Assembly (NCBI GenBank): GCA_910890315.1
Contig: CAJVGD010000002.1
Location: forward strand, 372,001 to 436,000
Direction of reading: 5' to 3'
DNA from: Serendipita indica DSM 11827
Taxonomy: Eukaryota > Basidiomycota > Agaricomycetes > Sebacinales > Serendipitaceae
Length of the DNA stretch: 64,000 nt
In this document: piece by piece, positions 11,192-22,390 of the stretch
Layout: each line of letters begins with the position of its first letter
How positions within the stretch are numbered: position 1 is the first letter of the stretch
Program-made: the position numbers and the translations under genes
The notes under the pieces: model-generated
Databases searched by the model: none
Told to the model about the DNA's origin: nothing
The model's input: the letters and a program-made list of their open reading frames with translations, nothing else

Positions 11192-12972
11192 ATGGGTAGT
11201 CAGGAATTGAGGCTGGATAATCTTCCGGAATCCATTGTTCTGGAGATATGCACCTACCTTGATCTGGCTGCGCTTGTCGCGCTAGCTCAGGTCAACCGAG
11301 CCATGCGTGTACTTTCGCGCTCGACGACGTCCTTTTGGGCAGCTGCTCTATATCAGTGCGGACTTGTGATTCCTCTCACGGAACAAAGACCTGTCGAGAC
11401 ATTTGAGCCAGTCGAGCTAGCACAAGCCGCGCATCGGATGACCTACAGAGAGGCCAATTTTCAATCACCTGTCCCTCAACTGCGTGGATGGAAGAAGATC
11501 CGGTGGCCGTTTGAACCCCTCAACGCATCAGTGGCAGAGGCGGTCAAGCACAATACCGAGACACCAGAGGGCGCACTGTACACCCATTTGATACACGAAT
11601 ACGCTGAATGGGCCTTTTTCATCTCTTCTCTCAATATTCTTAGAACCGTTCATCTCGGCTCGGGCAAACTGTCGCTAATTTGGGAGAGAGACAAGTATCA
11701 CAAAACAGAAGAGGGTGCACGGATAGCATGGGCAATTGATTTGATTGGCTCGAGTGAAGGGCTGATGGTGATGAATTGCATCCTTCGGAGAGAGAAGGGG
11801 TAAAGCATATTTCCTCATTAAAATGCATGCTAACCAATGGGCAGAAACACGTACGGAATACGGCTACTCAAGTTTAACCTTGATATAAAGTCTGGAGAGG
11901 TCGGTATCAAAGAGCTAGGAAGTTATGTCACCGGCGGGTCGGCAACGCATCTCGATATCTCTCGAAGATACATCTTCTTTGTCGTAGCTCTTCCAGGGGC
12001 GCAACACGACAACGTAGGCGAGATATCGATGGTCAGGCTCAAGGACTTGCATTATCTTCAGCTACCTTCAGTACGTGTCACGCATGTTCATGACAGTATA
12101 TTCTCAATAAAGTGTAGATCTATCCCAGCATCGAGCTTTCTATTGCGGAAGAATACTTCATTTCCGTCGGTATTTCACCAAATCAGCAAATATGGGTGCA
12201 AATAGCTGGTCTTCCTTCTCCGGATGTCGAACCAAAAGATTCGACCATGCTGGACTCCCTCGAGTGGCTCCCTGTGCACTCGTATCTCCTCCCTATAGGA
12301 GGAGATGACCTGGATCAAATGACCTGCCGGATTGCTCATTGGTACATTGGCTCGAAGGGGACTGTGAACGTATGGGCGTACCTCCCATCTGATGGGACGC
12401 GTTCCACCTTTACACTCGAATTTGACATAGATGCCCTCAGAAGGCTGACGAAGCGGTATCTAACTGGCCGGTACACAGATGAGGAGCCAATGCGAAAGCT
12501 CTTCGTGGTCGAGAAGGATGCGTTCCGTGCCGTTGAGGAGACAACCAAGTCGTTTGTTGTGACGCCTAGCTTGTCTGGCAAGCGATTCATATGGTGGAAG
12601 CGTGTCGACAACCCTTTCCCAAATGACGACAATCCCCTGTATATTGTCGAAATGGACTCTCCAGTCGACGTGGGTGAAGGAGAGAGGGAGACATTTCAAC
12701 TGTACCTCTCAATGGTAGAGGAGCTCGCGCCAGCTTCGCAAACCACGACGGATGTGGACGAGGAGGAGCTCAAGGTTGACCGATCCAAGCACTATGACAA
12801 CGGCTCCGCAACGTCGATACGACTGAAGACAGAGAAGCGGCTGCAGATACCTAGGGGACTGGCGTGTCGAGTCCCGGATATTCAGTTACTGCTCATTTTC
12901 GAATGGAGTGGCACTGTCTTGGTACAGCTTGTCTCGGGAGACATTTGGGTACTACAATATGGGAAACATTGA
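11192..12972 (+). CDS. F-box-like protein, second of a tandem pair
   Basis: Three exons whose borders fall at the same places as in the preceding gene give about 560 residues. The F-box reads LRLDNLPESIVLEICTYLDL then VALAQVNRAMRVLSRSTTSF. Shared marks with the upstream copy include the W-P-F/Y-x-P motif, SSLNILRTVHLGSGKLSLIW, the glycine-rich exon-2 start, a W-W-K/R segment, and the tail EWSGTVLVQLVSGDIWVLQY. Sequence identity is moderate, so the duplication is not recent. The frame is intact in both copies. As an F-box protein it would present a client to SCF; the C-terminal part has no named domain I can assign. Only about 140 bp separate it from the first copy, so its promoter is compact. 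Confidence 0.8.
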
Positions 12973-13167
12973 CGAATCGGGTCATTTCGACTCTATCTGT
13001 TGGAAAGATCTCTGTATTGTGGTACTATTGACATCAATGTGGATTCCGAAGAGCCCTAAATTATATAATCCTCTATATAAATTGGCTCATCGTCGATTCT
13101 ATTCTCCTCGACTGGATCGGCATTGGCCAATTCTGCGATGATCCGCAAGGTATTGTATGGGTAGTAC

Positions 13168-14030
13168 TCAATCGTGCATTGGCCAGACTTGCACACCTGA
13201 AAAGACGCTTTCTCAGTACGCTGTAGCCGTCGTTTAGTCTGAGTAGTGCTTACCTCGAGATGGCCAGTGCCACTTCGAGACTACTCGGAGCAGTGACCTT
13301 GCGCGCATTAGGGAGGAAATCTGGCCAAAAGTAGAACCAATCTGGAGGAAGAATGGCAAAGTCGGGGAATGCAAGATGCTCGATGCTAGGCTGACTCTTC
13401 AAGAAACGATTCATTGCAGGATCAACGATGAGACCCCAGTGCAAATACTTGAGCTTGAAGGGATATTTTGAAGACTTGAGAGGGCCGTAGGTAATCCAAC
13501 TGGCTGAAGCAAGTTGGGTAATCGAAGGAGGATGGAGTGCATATCGGTGCGGGAGGCATAGTGAGGGTTGATTGTCACCGTGAGCTCCTTGACCGAATCT
13601 CAGAGATAACTCTTGGTGGTAAGAGTCTGTCGCAGTGTGGTCGTATGACGAGCCGTATGAAGAGTGACACTTTTGTACAGATGAAGGATGGAGTATGCAT
13701 ACAACAATCAACTTGTCTCTGCGTATGCGCTTAGCGAGGTCGTGGGGAGTTCTGCGAGAATAGAGTGATGCGGTTCTTCTGAAAGAGCTCGAGCTTGCTT
13801 TGTCCAATATCTTTGGGCGTAATCACTGCTGTCTCGAATACAGGAACTTCATGGTCCTGTATTACATCTAGTGTTTCATCAGTCGAAAAATCCAAGTCTT
13901 CTTCTTCGGAGTAGGGATTGTATAGGGCTTTTCGAAGTTTGACCAATTCTTGACATGCTGCATGGTCACATTCGGCCGGATCGTGTGGCAGGACAAGGGT
14001 GAGGGCAGTATGGACCTCGAAGAAGGTTTA
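13168..14030 (-). pseudogene. F-box/LRR-family fragment, probably broken
   Basis: The 3' part reads well: SKYPFKLKYLHWGLIVDPAM, FLKSQPSIEHLAFPDFAILP, WFYFWPDFLPNARKVTAPSS, then across a GTAAGC intron to a short end VFSGVQVWPMHD. This is the C-terminal half of a family common in this fungus, in which leucine-rich segments follow an F-box. Further upstream a frame encodes VKELTVTINPHYASRTDMHS, which belongs to the same protein but is out of frame with the part below it, with no convincing intron between them. The 5' section (HDPAECDHAACQELVKLRKA and an acidic stretch) is open but starts without a clear Met. No F-box is seen. I read it as a decaying or mis-assembled gene; a spliced functional gene is not excluded. 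Confidence 0.45.
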
Positions 14031-14040
14031 CTTTGTCACG

Positions 14041-14689
14041 TCAATCAACCCCGCTGATCTTCAATGTCGCCGACGGGCATGACTGCGAGCCGCCCGCCTG
14101 CCCAAGAGCCCTGCTGGAATAAATTGGGCTGTTTCTGAGAGACATACTTGGGTTTTGTGTCCATGAAAATTTTGCATACATCGCTTGTGCCAGGCAGGGG
14201 TGATCTTCCTGATCTATGCATGAAGCCAGATTAAAGGACAGAGAGCCCACAATCATTGAAGAGATCATCCCGGATGTATTCTCGATTGGAGAAATTGACC
14301 AAGCAGGTCTCTGGGCTTTCTGGAGTGATACCAGGTCGGTATCTCTCCGGTTTGCTCCAGGAGATCTGGTTTGAGAAATCGAGAAACGCAGTTGCTTTCA
14401 TTCTCCTCATACATCTAAGCAGGTTATCTCCCTCCAACTCAACGTTCGCATTGCCCATCCTGGCGTTTTTAATTTTGTAACGACGCCTGGTCGTTCGTTC
14501 CAATTCGTGCCTCGAGATGACTATGGGTGACCACGAGAATAATGTGACTGTGGCCCCATGGATTGGCCCCATCACTACATAGCACGCGGACAGGAGTATT
14601 GTCGAATGGGATGAATTCTCCGAATTCGAGCCATTGATCAAAGTCACTTCGAATCTATCAAGGTTTCCAAGGAGCCAGTATTGTCCCAT
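14041..14689 (-). pseudogene. MGQYW-family gene copy 1, degenerate
   Basis: The start MGQYWLLGNLDRFEV matches a widespread basidiomycete family whose proteins begin MGQYW-x-LxNLD and later carry a W-A-G-D/H motif. Downstream pieces of the same family are visible in other frames: an Arg-Lys-rich RRRYKIKNARMG, NFSNREYIRDDLFND, and QQGSWAGGSQSC near 14080-14110. The second piece of the N-terminal domain is readable only after a change of frame, and no standard intron joins them, so the copy looks decayed. The function of the family is not known to me. A second copy follows directly upstream on the same strand. Confidence 0.5.
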
Positions 14690-14838
14690 TTTCGTCGGGA
14701 GAACGTGGCGGGGTCAAACTGTGGTTTGCCACATCTCTTTTCCCACGTTGGCTGTGTACATCTCTATCCTCCTGAAATCATTTCCTAACTTCTCAAATTC
14801 CTTTCTGAACTTGGCCATTCAAGATGTCGGCCGAATTG

Positions 14839-15232
14839 TTAATTATCGTTTAACTGGCTATTGCTTTTCAAGCAAAATACCGAGTTGGTAGCACTGAGAC
14901 AATATAACATGTCAAAGTAGGTTCCTGGATGCATTCCTTCTAGAGTCTCGGGTATTTCGTATCTATAACAAAAAGGGGTGAAATCCTTTTCAGCCAACTT
15001 GTCCAGAAATTGCTTGGTAACTCGGTTCAGCTCGTGTCTTGAGGTGACCCTAGGAGGAAATGCTTCACTAGCGGGACTTATGAGGATGTCCCGATCGTGA
15101 TCCCATGTATAATCCCAGCCAAATAATGTGGAATAGACTGTTGTCGCTCGCGAAGAATTTGCCAAATTTGGATTCGTGAGCGTAAGCTGCTTCAGAATTA
15201 TCAAAGTTTCTAAAGAACCAGGATTGACCCAT
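14839..15232 (-). pseudogene. MGQYW-family gene copy 2, degenerate
   Basis: The copy starts MGQSWFFRNFDNSEA, then HESKFGKFFASDNS, which aligns residue by residue with the shifted frame of copy 1 (SNSE-GEFIPFDNT). It then needs a frame change to continue in LFGWDYTWDHDRDILISPAS and RVTSRHELNRVTKQFLDKLA. The C-terminal W-A-G part is absent; the frame ends after a Cys- and Leu-rich stretch. Same strand and order as copy 1, about 150 bp apart, so they are a tandem pair that decayed separately. Confidence 0.5.
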
Positions 15233-16184
15233 TTTGATGCCAAGGGTGTGGATGTGGAGGAGGGTCAACGTGATATCGACCCGGTCTGCCATATCCTCTC
15301 GACGCATTTGGTATCCACAAATGTACTCTCTGATTTATTTGTAACTTTTATGGACTATTTAATGCTCGGGCACCATAGCCAGACGTTGAACAAGTGCCGA
15401 GTTTGCTCAGCGGCTACGACGCTTGGTCTCGGCCTCTTGCTACTTTGCGGAACCGACGCACGATGAGACTGAGTCGAAGCATTCAACGTCAAAGGAACAT
15501 AGCAAATACTCCTCAATGCACCACAAATTGATTGGAGAGCCGGTGCGACGGCAGAAATGAAACAAGGCCAGTAACTGCCTTGTGGTGGAATCCAAACACA
15601 GAGACAGGACCTATATTCACCCATTCGGGGTTTGCAGATTGATGGCTGTCCGAGTTGGAGGGGCAGGTGGCCGTGGGTCACATGATCGTTCACTGGGTGG
15701 TCTTGTGTACCCTATTCTCGATGCTGTGTGATAAGTCGTCTTTGTTCGTGTGAAATGCGTTCGCGGAGCTGGGTTGACGGGCGGACTGGGCGCGGCAGAG
15801 GAGAACACGGTTGGCTATTGGTGGCAGAAAACAAACTGAATGCGCGCTCATTTATTCTCGGCGTCAATTAGCGTGGCCGCGACGCAACGATACCCACACA
15901 CCCACGCACAGAATGCAGACGGCGACCAGCAACACACAGACTGGGGATTCTCTGAAAAAAGAGCTAGGGAAAAGCAATTCCGAGCGTGCGGACAGACTTA
16001 TTACAGCGCACAGCCGTCGTATCCACCGCCTTGAATCCGACGAGCAGACCGACTCGGGCAGTGAAATGTGGGCGCCTAGACGGACGGAGATAAAAGGCGC
16101 CTCGACTTTTGCCTACGACGATTCCCTTAGCTACTCTTTGCTCCCCTCCCTCCGCCCCTTTGATTTCCTCGTCGACTGCACAAA
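15233..16184 (+). other. Gene-free stretch with a TATA-like box before the PLAC8 gene
   Basis: About 950 bases hold no frame that resembles a protein. The last 100 bases look like a promoter: ATAAAA at 16090-16095, then a pyrimidine-rich tract of CT and CCCTCC at about 16131-16175, a common layout around fungal transcription starts. The rest has purine/pyrimidine-biased GC-rich patches (CACACACCCACGC near 15893) and nothing that I recognise. Confidence 0.5.
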
Positions 16185-16785
16185 ATGGAAAAGGTGTGTA
16201 GTCTAGTGTACAAGACGACAGTGAACTGACAGTGCCTGTTTAGCACCAGCAGCCAATGTATACCCAGCAGCCCTCTGCTACCCCGGGCATGACCATGGTC
16301 GCTGGAGGAAACCGCAATGCGGAGAACAAGCCATACGACTCCAAAGGCGAGCGTGAATGGAGCAACGGCCTCTGCGGCTGCTTTGGTGATTGCCTGACCT
16401 GTGCGTCTGAGCCGTTTACACGCCTTTTACACGTCCGCTGACCGTCGTGTTTTTGTCTCCTCTAGGCTGCGTTGCTACGTGGTGCCCGTGCATCGTCTAC
16501 GGTCAGAACAAGTCGCGCATCGAACATCTCGAAGCCCAGGGTTACCCTCACCCAGACGGCGGAGACAGCTGTGGTGGTGACTGCTGTCTGCATGCTTTCC
16601 TATCATGCTTCGGCTTCGGTTGGGTACTTCAAATTGGAAGCCGCGAGAAGATCCGTCACCGCTACAAGATTGCGGGTGGCTGCTTTGGCGATTGCTGCGC
16701 CAGCTGTTGCTGCAATCCTTGCGCACTTACTCAAGAAAGTCGCGAGCTCGAGCTCGAAGAGAGGAGCATGCTCCCCAAGAACTAG
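16185..16785 (+). CDS. PLAC8-family cysteine-rich protein
   Basis: Three exons (a 3-codon first exon MEK, then exons ending at about 16399 and the stop) give about 155 residues. The Cys-rich core is typical of PLAC8: WSNGLCGCFGDCLTCCVATW, then CPCIVYGQNKSR, then CGGDCCLHAFLSCFGFGWVL, REKIRHRYKIAGGCFGDCCA and SCCCNPCALTQESRELE. The pair CCxxxxCPC and the QExRELE end are the family signature. PLAC8 proteins sit in membranes through the hydrophobic Cys-rich segments and have been linked to cell size control and metal (Cd, Zn, Ca) transport in plants and fungi. The N terminus is Gln/Pro-rich and probably disordered. The compact promoter with an ATAAAA box suggests strong expression. Confidence 0.88.
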
Positions 16786-16931
16786 TACTCTTGTCTTGTC
16801 TCTCCTTTTGGTTGCGCAGCTCTTGTATCTATGATACTCCTATAATTGCATTCCATATATGCATTGATATCATTCGACTTTGTTAGACGCAGTGGTTGCC
16901 TCGCATCCAGCGCCTTGGCCCCGCCCAGCAT

Positions 16932-19695
16932 ATGCCATCGTTTGCCGAACTCCGAGCAAAAGCAGAGGCTGCCGCATCAAATGCAAAGGAAACTGCAAAT
17001 GCGCGTATTGCAGATTATCGCGGCGACAAGAAGCCAGAGTCGAAATATACAAGCTACAAGCCGCCACCGTTGAGGAACACTGTCAAACCTCCGATTCCAA
17101 CCAGAAGTACGATTCATACACAAGAGAATGAAGATATACATCCCACTACTCAGCCAGCAGGTGTTGGGGAACAGAAGCACGTTCAAGAGCAGAGCGCCAG
17201 TGGGATAGAGATGCTTTTGCGTGACAAGGAAATGTTCTTTCAATTCATGGACGAGGCAAGAATCTACCCTTGCAATCTTATATAAATCTGATTCTGGCCT
17301 AATAGTTCTTTGCTAGCAAAGGCTGCGATATCACGCCACGCCATGTCACACCGCCAAGAGTCCAAAGACCAAAGTCACCAGAGAAGCCAAAGGTACCAAT
17401 CAAGCCGGCAAGGTTGTCCTCTCCACCGCGGACTCGTCAACCTACCCAACAAAAGGAAGAGCCTTCAACGTCTCGGATATCCGAGTCAAACGACCCTTTT
17501 GAATACCCTATTCGTGCACCAGTAACAGCACGACACTCGCCACCTCCAGTGGCCGCTCGAGCTCGCGACGTGACCCCTGCACCTCCAGTGCGTAACCCGG
17601 TGGTGGATCCCATCAAGAAGGACTCAGAGTCTACAATCGGATACGATGTGGACGATGAACAGATTGATTATCCCCCAAGCGAGCCCGCCCAAGCGCGACC
17701 TTCTTCACCTCCACCTCGACTCCCGAAGCCGAGCAGAAGGATCCCATCAAATGAGATTGAGGTCGCTACACCGAATTCAACTCGATCGATATTTGCACCA
17801 CCTCCGAGTAGAAGGATTCCGTCAAAGGAGAATCAAGTAGCCACACCGACCTTCTCTGCACCGAAAACTGCTCCACCTCCTTCGGTGGACCGACATAGGC
17901 GTCCGTCAGCGTCAAATGAAGTCGAAGTCGATGTGCTTGAAGATGAACACATATACGGTACACCTCCATCAAATCCTCCACCTGGGTATGGAGCCGGACC
18001 GAGTGCAGCTGTAGTAGCACGATTCGGCACGCTACTCGCTGCGAAACCCAACGAGACTCAGCCATCACAACCAACATATACCTCTCCCAGCTCACCTCCG
18101 CCTGCAATGACTATGATCACCTCCGTCTCAATGCACCATTCACCCTCTGCGACATCCCTAAGTCCGAGTATACGCGCTCGACTTTCGCCGCCGGTGCAAT
18201 CTATCATCGGCATCTCATCACCATCTACACTAGTTCCTATACCACTCGTACCGAAACAAATCGGTAGCCCGCCTCCACCCTTTTTCACGTCCTATACCTC
18301 GGATCCTCAGTGGACACCGTCGATGCCGTACGCTTACATGCCGCGTGCGTGGAGTGAAAAGCGTGAGGGCGAGCGAAGTGCGAGGGAACCGACGGATGGA
18401 CAGTGTTCGGCCGCACAGTTGTGTTCGTATTTTGCCAAAGGTGTCGAGTGGGGTGCGTATCACTTTTTAGTGCTTCTTAGTTCGTTAGGCTAAGTATACG
18501 ATGTAGATGCATGGTATGCGTCCAGAGATCCCTCGGCACGCCCGGATTCCATCGTTGGAAGGGCAGAAGCCCGCTGGAGGGGGAATGTCGTGACATCGCA
18601 GGAGACAAAGAAAAGACTCTTTGGGAGCGAAAAGGTCTCTATTGAACGGTCTAGACTAGGCGTCGTGGTGCGTCCTATCTCGGTTTAACCCCTCAAGGCT
18701 GATCCCCTGTCAAGACATTCCAAGATTACTCTATCGGGTGGTACCGGGTTGCATGGAAGGTTATTTATATGTGGCTTTGTACTGCAGCATGCTAATTGCC
18801 AGCAGGAGGGTGACCCAGTTCAATCTCTTGTTCGCGAGGCGCGATATCGGGCGACGCCGAAACCACTCAATGGTAAAGCCTCCTACCTTGCTCTTTATGA
18901 TGGGCTAAAGTGCATAGGTGATAAACTCTACGCTGCCCATCTCCTCTATGGACAGCCTATGGCGGAATTTGTAGAACAAGCAATCGAACGCGGTCAATAT
19001 ATCGGGGACGGCGAATCATGGGATATAATACCTGGTATTCATGCCCGAGCCGGTAAATTTCAGTGCTGATTTGCGCTCAGGGGCCCAAGCCAGTCTTCCT
19101 GGCAACATTCCGCCCGTGATGAGCTCGGTTGGGTATGTTGTTCCTCGTGACGCCATACATTCTCATATATGCAATAGACACTGCCATGGGCATCTACTGT
19201 ACGAAGGCTACATCGACGAAAGGTCTGGACGCGTATGGGGTGCGACGCGAGGAGGCGAAATTGCCATTCGTGACGGAGATATTATTCAATGGTGCGATGC
19301 GCAATTCGAGACCCGCGACACCGATGAATACGGTGGCGGGAACGTGACCATTCTGAACGTCGGTGAAAGCGGATTGTGAGTCTCATAAACGATGCCCTAT
19401 GCCTTCCACTGACGCGTCACTATATAGCACATCAATGGTTCTCTCTGCTGAAGAGTTTCCCGTCGCGCTGCCATCAGACGAGCATACGCTCCCTCCAACA
19501 CGTCTCCCCAATCTAGAGATCGCGATACAATCTGCATCCAATAGAGAACCACCTAGAAAGAGGCTCGTGGACTTTGGCAGTATGCGAAATGGACGAGTGT
19601 GGATTTATCGATGTGTTGGGTGGGACTATGTAGGTCTGGAGAGAGAACCAGATGCGGTATGGCCCCCACCAGACCCAACGCTGTTTTTGCCTTGA
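16932..19695 (+). CDS. Bbc1/Aim3-like actin patch protein with proline-rich middle
   Basis: Eight exons are read. The N terminus is a helical MPSFAELRAKAEAAASNAKE segment. A long Pro/Ser-rich middle (about residues 100-470) carries several SH3-ligand-like motifs such as PPPRLPKPSRRIPS, PPSRRIPSKE and SPPPPFF. The C terminus has the conserved tail domain: GDGESWDIIPG, then GHCHGHLLYEG, IRDGDIIQWCDAQFE, and MRNGRVWIYRCVGWDYVG. This tail is found in fungal Bbc1 and Aim3 proteins, which work at cortical actin patches and restrain Arp2/3 activators through SH3 partners. No SH3 domain is visible here, so this resembles Aim3-type or SH3-less Bbc1. The first intron (17256-17305) starts with GC, a rare GC-AG intron. 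Confidence 0.72.
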
Positions 19696-19808
19696 TATAA
19701 ATGTATTTCCTATTGGAATACATAATCGAGGAGTAGACTGTTCTCACCCTTCAGGTGGTCAATCGACGAGTAGCTTCTCATCCTCTTCCACTGCTATCGA
19801 CGCGAGGG

Positions 19809-21110
19809 ATGGAATCGGCTCACTTTCGAGCTCCCACCGAGATATGGCATCACATATTCCGACTCTATCTAGGACCACAGTTATCGTCTGTAGAAGCTGA
19901 GAGTCTGCGATATTGCAAGGCCTTTCTCTTCGACAGGGAAAACAATATCGTCTCCAAGTACCAACTAGCAGAGCAAAAGAGGACCGTTTTACGGCTCGTT
20001 TGTCGTCGGTGGAAAGGGTTTGCGGATTCAATGAGACTTGATCGACTTGTAGTCTGCAAAGGCGAGGAAGCCGTCGACCATTTCTCTCCACTGAAAGTGA
20101 CGATATGGCCAAACGGCCATGCAATTTCGAGTGCAACCCGGATGTTTTATCACACCGACGACCCCAGAGTCTTCGCAGAAGCAAGTTGGGCGGAGACGTG
20201 TACTTGGACATCTTCGGACAATATGGTAACGCTCAAAGAAGCTTCAAGCACACAGGATGCTAGCTGCCGTCTACGGGCTTTCGAATGGCATATCGCTTTT
20301 ATTCCACGTTGTTGTAACGTACACAAGGGAGTCGGCCCGATAGATGTTGCATCCACACTTCGAGCATCATGCTTTCAACGCCTGGTAGTCATGAGATTGG
20401 ACATTCAACCATACTCGATCAAGCTACCTACATCGACTTTCGAATTCAGTCTGCCAAAGTTGCGCTGTTTGGTTCTATCCATACATCTCTCTGAGACTGA
20501 GGATGTCCTGGGCGCATTATTATCTTTATGGAGATTCCCCGAGCTACGAGCTTTGGAGATAACGGGTGGCTTCCCAGGCCAAGTTTACGATGGTCTACAA
20601 TTACTCTGTCACCAGCACAGTAGAACGCTCGAGGAGCTTTCGACTTGGGTGAGACACCCACAAACGGATCACATGGGACCCATGGAGCCAGAATGGGAAG
20701 CATTCCCGCGACTCCGTGTTTGCTATTGTCGAGACCTGGCGGAATTGACGCTCCAAATGCAGTACATAAGACGTTGGCATGACAGATATGCACACCAACT
20801 GCAGATACATCTAGGCCACGTCCGATCGTCGAGCTTGGACACATCGGGAGGCGTTAAATCGGCCTTCATGGATCATAGTGACATCCTACACTTTCTCTGC
20901 ATTGTGTATCCTGAGACCTGGGAAGATATGGGCAATCTCCTCGATCATTTATCATCACTATTGAAACCCTATCATCCAATTGAAGTCGTACAGTTCCGAT
21001 ACATATTTTCTCTGGCAGAGGAATATGGTATACGAGTGGAAGATTCCGTGGGCTACTCATATGACAGCCCACGGACCGCTCAATTTCGAGAACGATTACG
21101 TCTCGAGTGA
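19809..21110 (+). CDS. F-box-like protein, single exon
   Basis: One open frame of 433 residues begins MESAHFRAPTEIWHHIFRLY. The first 70 residues carry an F-box-like signature (PTEIWHHIFRLYLGP, then RLVCRRWKGFADSMRLDRLV), preceded by a few in-frame residues without ATG. The rest is rich in Leu and Trp with short leucine-rich spacing (LPKLRCLVLSIHLSETEDVL, FPELRALEITGGF, SRTLEELSTW), compatible with irregular LRRs. No intron is evident, unlike the two-copy F-box genes upstream. The substrate is unknown; it lies between the Bbc1-like gene and PMP3 on the same strand. Confidence 0.72.
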   Translation: MESAHFRAPTEIWHHIFRLYLGPQLSSVEAESLRYCKAFLFDRENNIVSKYQLAEQKRTVLRLVCRRWKGFADSMRLDRLVVCKGEEAVDHFSPLKVTIWPNGHAISSATRMFYHTDDPRVFAEASWAETCTWTSSDNMVTLKEASSTQDASCRLRAFEWHIAFIPRCCNVHKGVGPIDVASTLRASCFQRLVVMRLDIQPYSIKLPTSTFEFSLPKLRCLVLSIHLSETEDVLGALLSLWRFPELRALEITGGFPGQVYDGLQLLCHQHSRTLEELSTWVRHPQTDHMGPMEPEWEAFPRLRVCYCRDLAELTLQMQYIRRWHDRYAHQLQIHLGHVRSSSLDTSGGVKSAFMDHSDILHFLCIVYPETWEDMGNLLDHLSSLLKPYHPIEVVQFRYIFSLAEEYGIRVEDSVGYSYDSPRTAQFRERLRLE

Positions 21111-21354
21111 ATTAACAAGTGATAGACTTGTGGTGTATTTAGAATAGAGCTGTTGCAAGGGCGTCCTAAGCTTAATAGACGTGATAGGAATAAGCTATCT
21201 AGTGACATTTATGAACCAAGTTTGGTACTCCGGAGGATCCGGGTGACGACGTCACTCCCAGCGAGGGTCGCTGCGGCCGCGACTCCTTGGACTCTTCCAC
21301 TTCCAGGCTCTACTCCAAACCCAGTTTTACACTTCTTTATCCCCGTAGTTCATC

Positions 21355-21908
21355 ATGGTTAGAGGCTCAGATATCCTCCTCATCCTCGTACGTCGCTCAA
21401 CAGCTTTATCACCAAAGTTGTGTTGCTAACCCTGCATCAGGTGGCCATTTTGTTCCCTCCAGGTGATAAATAGTTCAATATTATTGTCCAAACTCTTACC
21501 GGTGATGTAAAATTCACAGCGGCCGTCGCGTTCATGACCGGTTGCTCCTGCGACTTGCTCATCAACGTTGCCCTTACCCTGTACGTCTCTCTGCTTGTAA
21601 TTCCTTCTTCCAACTAATTTTTACACTCGAATAGCTTGGGCTACATTCCAGGGTACGACAATTGGTCTATATCTGGACCGGCCCCTTGCTAACTCCGCAT
21701 GGCAGGCACATTCACGCGTTCTGGATCATCTACAAGCGCATGAAGGTCTGCTCCACCTCTCTTTCATATTTCCAGCTTGCTAACCCTCTTCCAGGCCGAG
21801 GAAACATACGGCCACGGCGGATACCGTTACACCGGCAATGCAACCTTCGAGCCCGTTGTTCAACAAGGTGTTCCAGTCGCAGCTCCTAACTATGGTGCCA
21901 CTGTCTAA
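21355..21908 (+). CDS. Pmp3-family plasma membrane proteolipid
   Basis: Five or six small exons give 95 residues. The family hallmark is clear: MVRGSDILLILVAILFPPAA, then CSCDLLINVALTLLGYIPGH and IHAFWIIYKRM, which form two membrane helices. Pmp3/UPF0057 proteins sit in the plasma membrane and affect membrane potential and tolerance to Na+ and other cations; most fungal forms are 55-60 residues. This one has a 35-residue C-terminal extension (YGHGGYRYTGNATFEPV, ending NYGATV) after the second helix, as in several basidiomycete members. Exon borders use GTACGT, GTGATA, GTACGT and GTCTGC donors. Confidence 0.85.
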
Positions 21909-22390
21909 GCGCAACGGTCACTCGGAATAAACAAGCTTCGGACGACTGATGGAATGCTTTGCTAACGAACAGTTGACATTGTTGCTTAAACAAACGTCTA
22001 TTCATCTTCTTTCTCCTGCTAAACCTAGGCCTAAGCGTAAAATGTCCCCGGCTTTGACCATTTATTAGTATCAGGAGGTCCGAGCCTCGATTTGGTGGCC
22101 CCGTAGCTGGGGTCGGAGGATCCGCTGAGAATTCCAGTTTCAAAAATCATAGGAGAATATGAATGAACCCTCATTTGGTCAATAATTGCCACGTCGATGG
22201 ACCTTTACTCATAGGCCAATATCTTAGTACAGTGGCAGATCTCTTGCATGGTATTGAGTTCATATTCTCTCTCTCACTCGCACGCCAAAATATTGACCCT
22301 ATTGGGCGGACATTGTCATTCGGTGCCAGGTATGCCTGGCCAGAGATCATCCGGTCTAGCCTCGCTTGCAGGTTGGTTCCTTCTGTCCAC
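21909..22390. other. Gap between PMP3 and the Hsp70-like gene
   Basis: This 480-base gap has open frames on both strands but nothing that resembles a known protein. The plus frame from 22163 is open into the Hsp70-like start and could be an extended N terminus, but I see no conserved sequence in it. Confidence 0.35.

Noticed and set aside
22163-22390. N-terminal extension of the Hsp70-like gene from an upstream Met
   Set aside because: The extension has no resemblance to the family and precedes the phosphate-loop start that matches it. It is kept only as a possibility.
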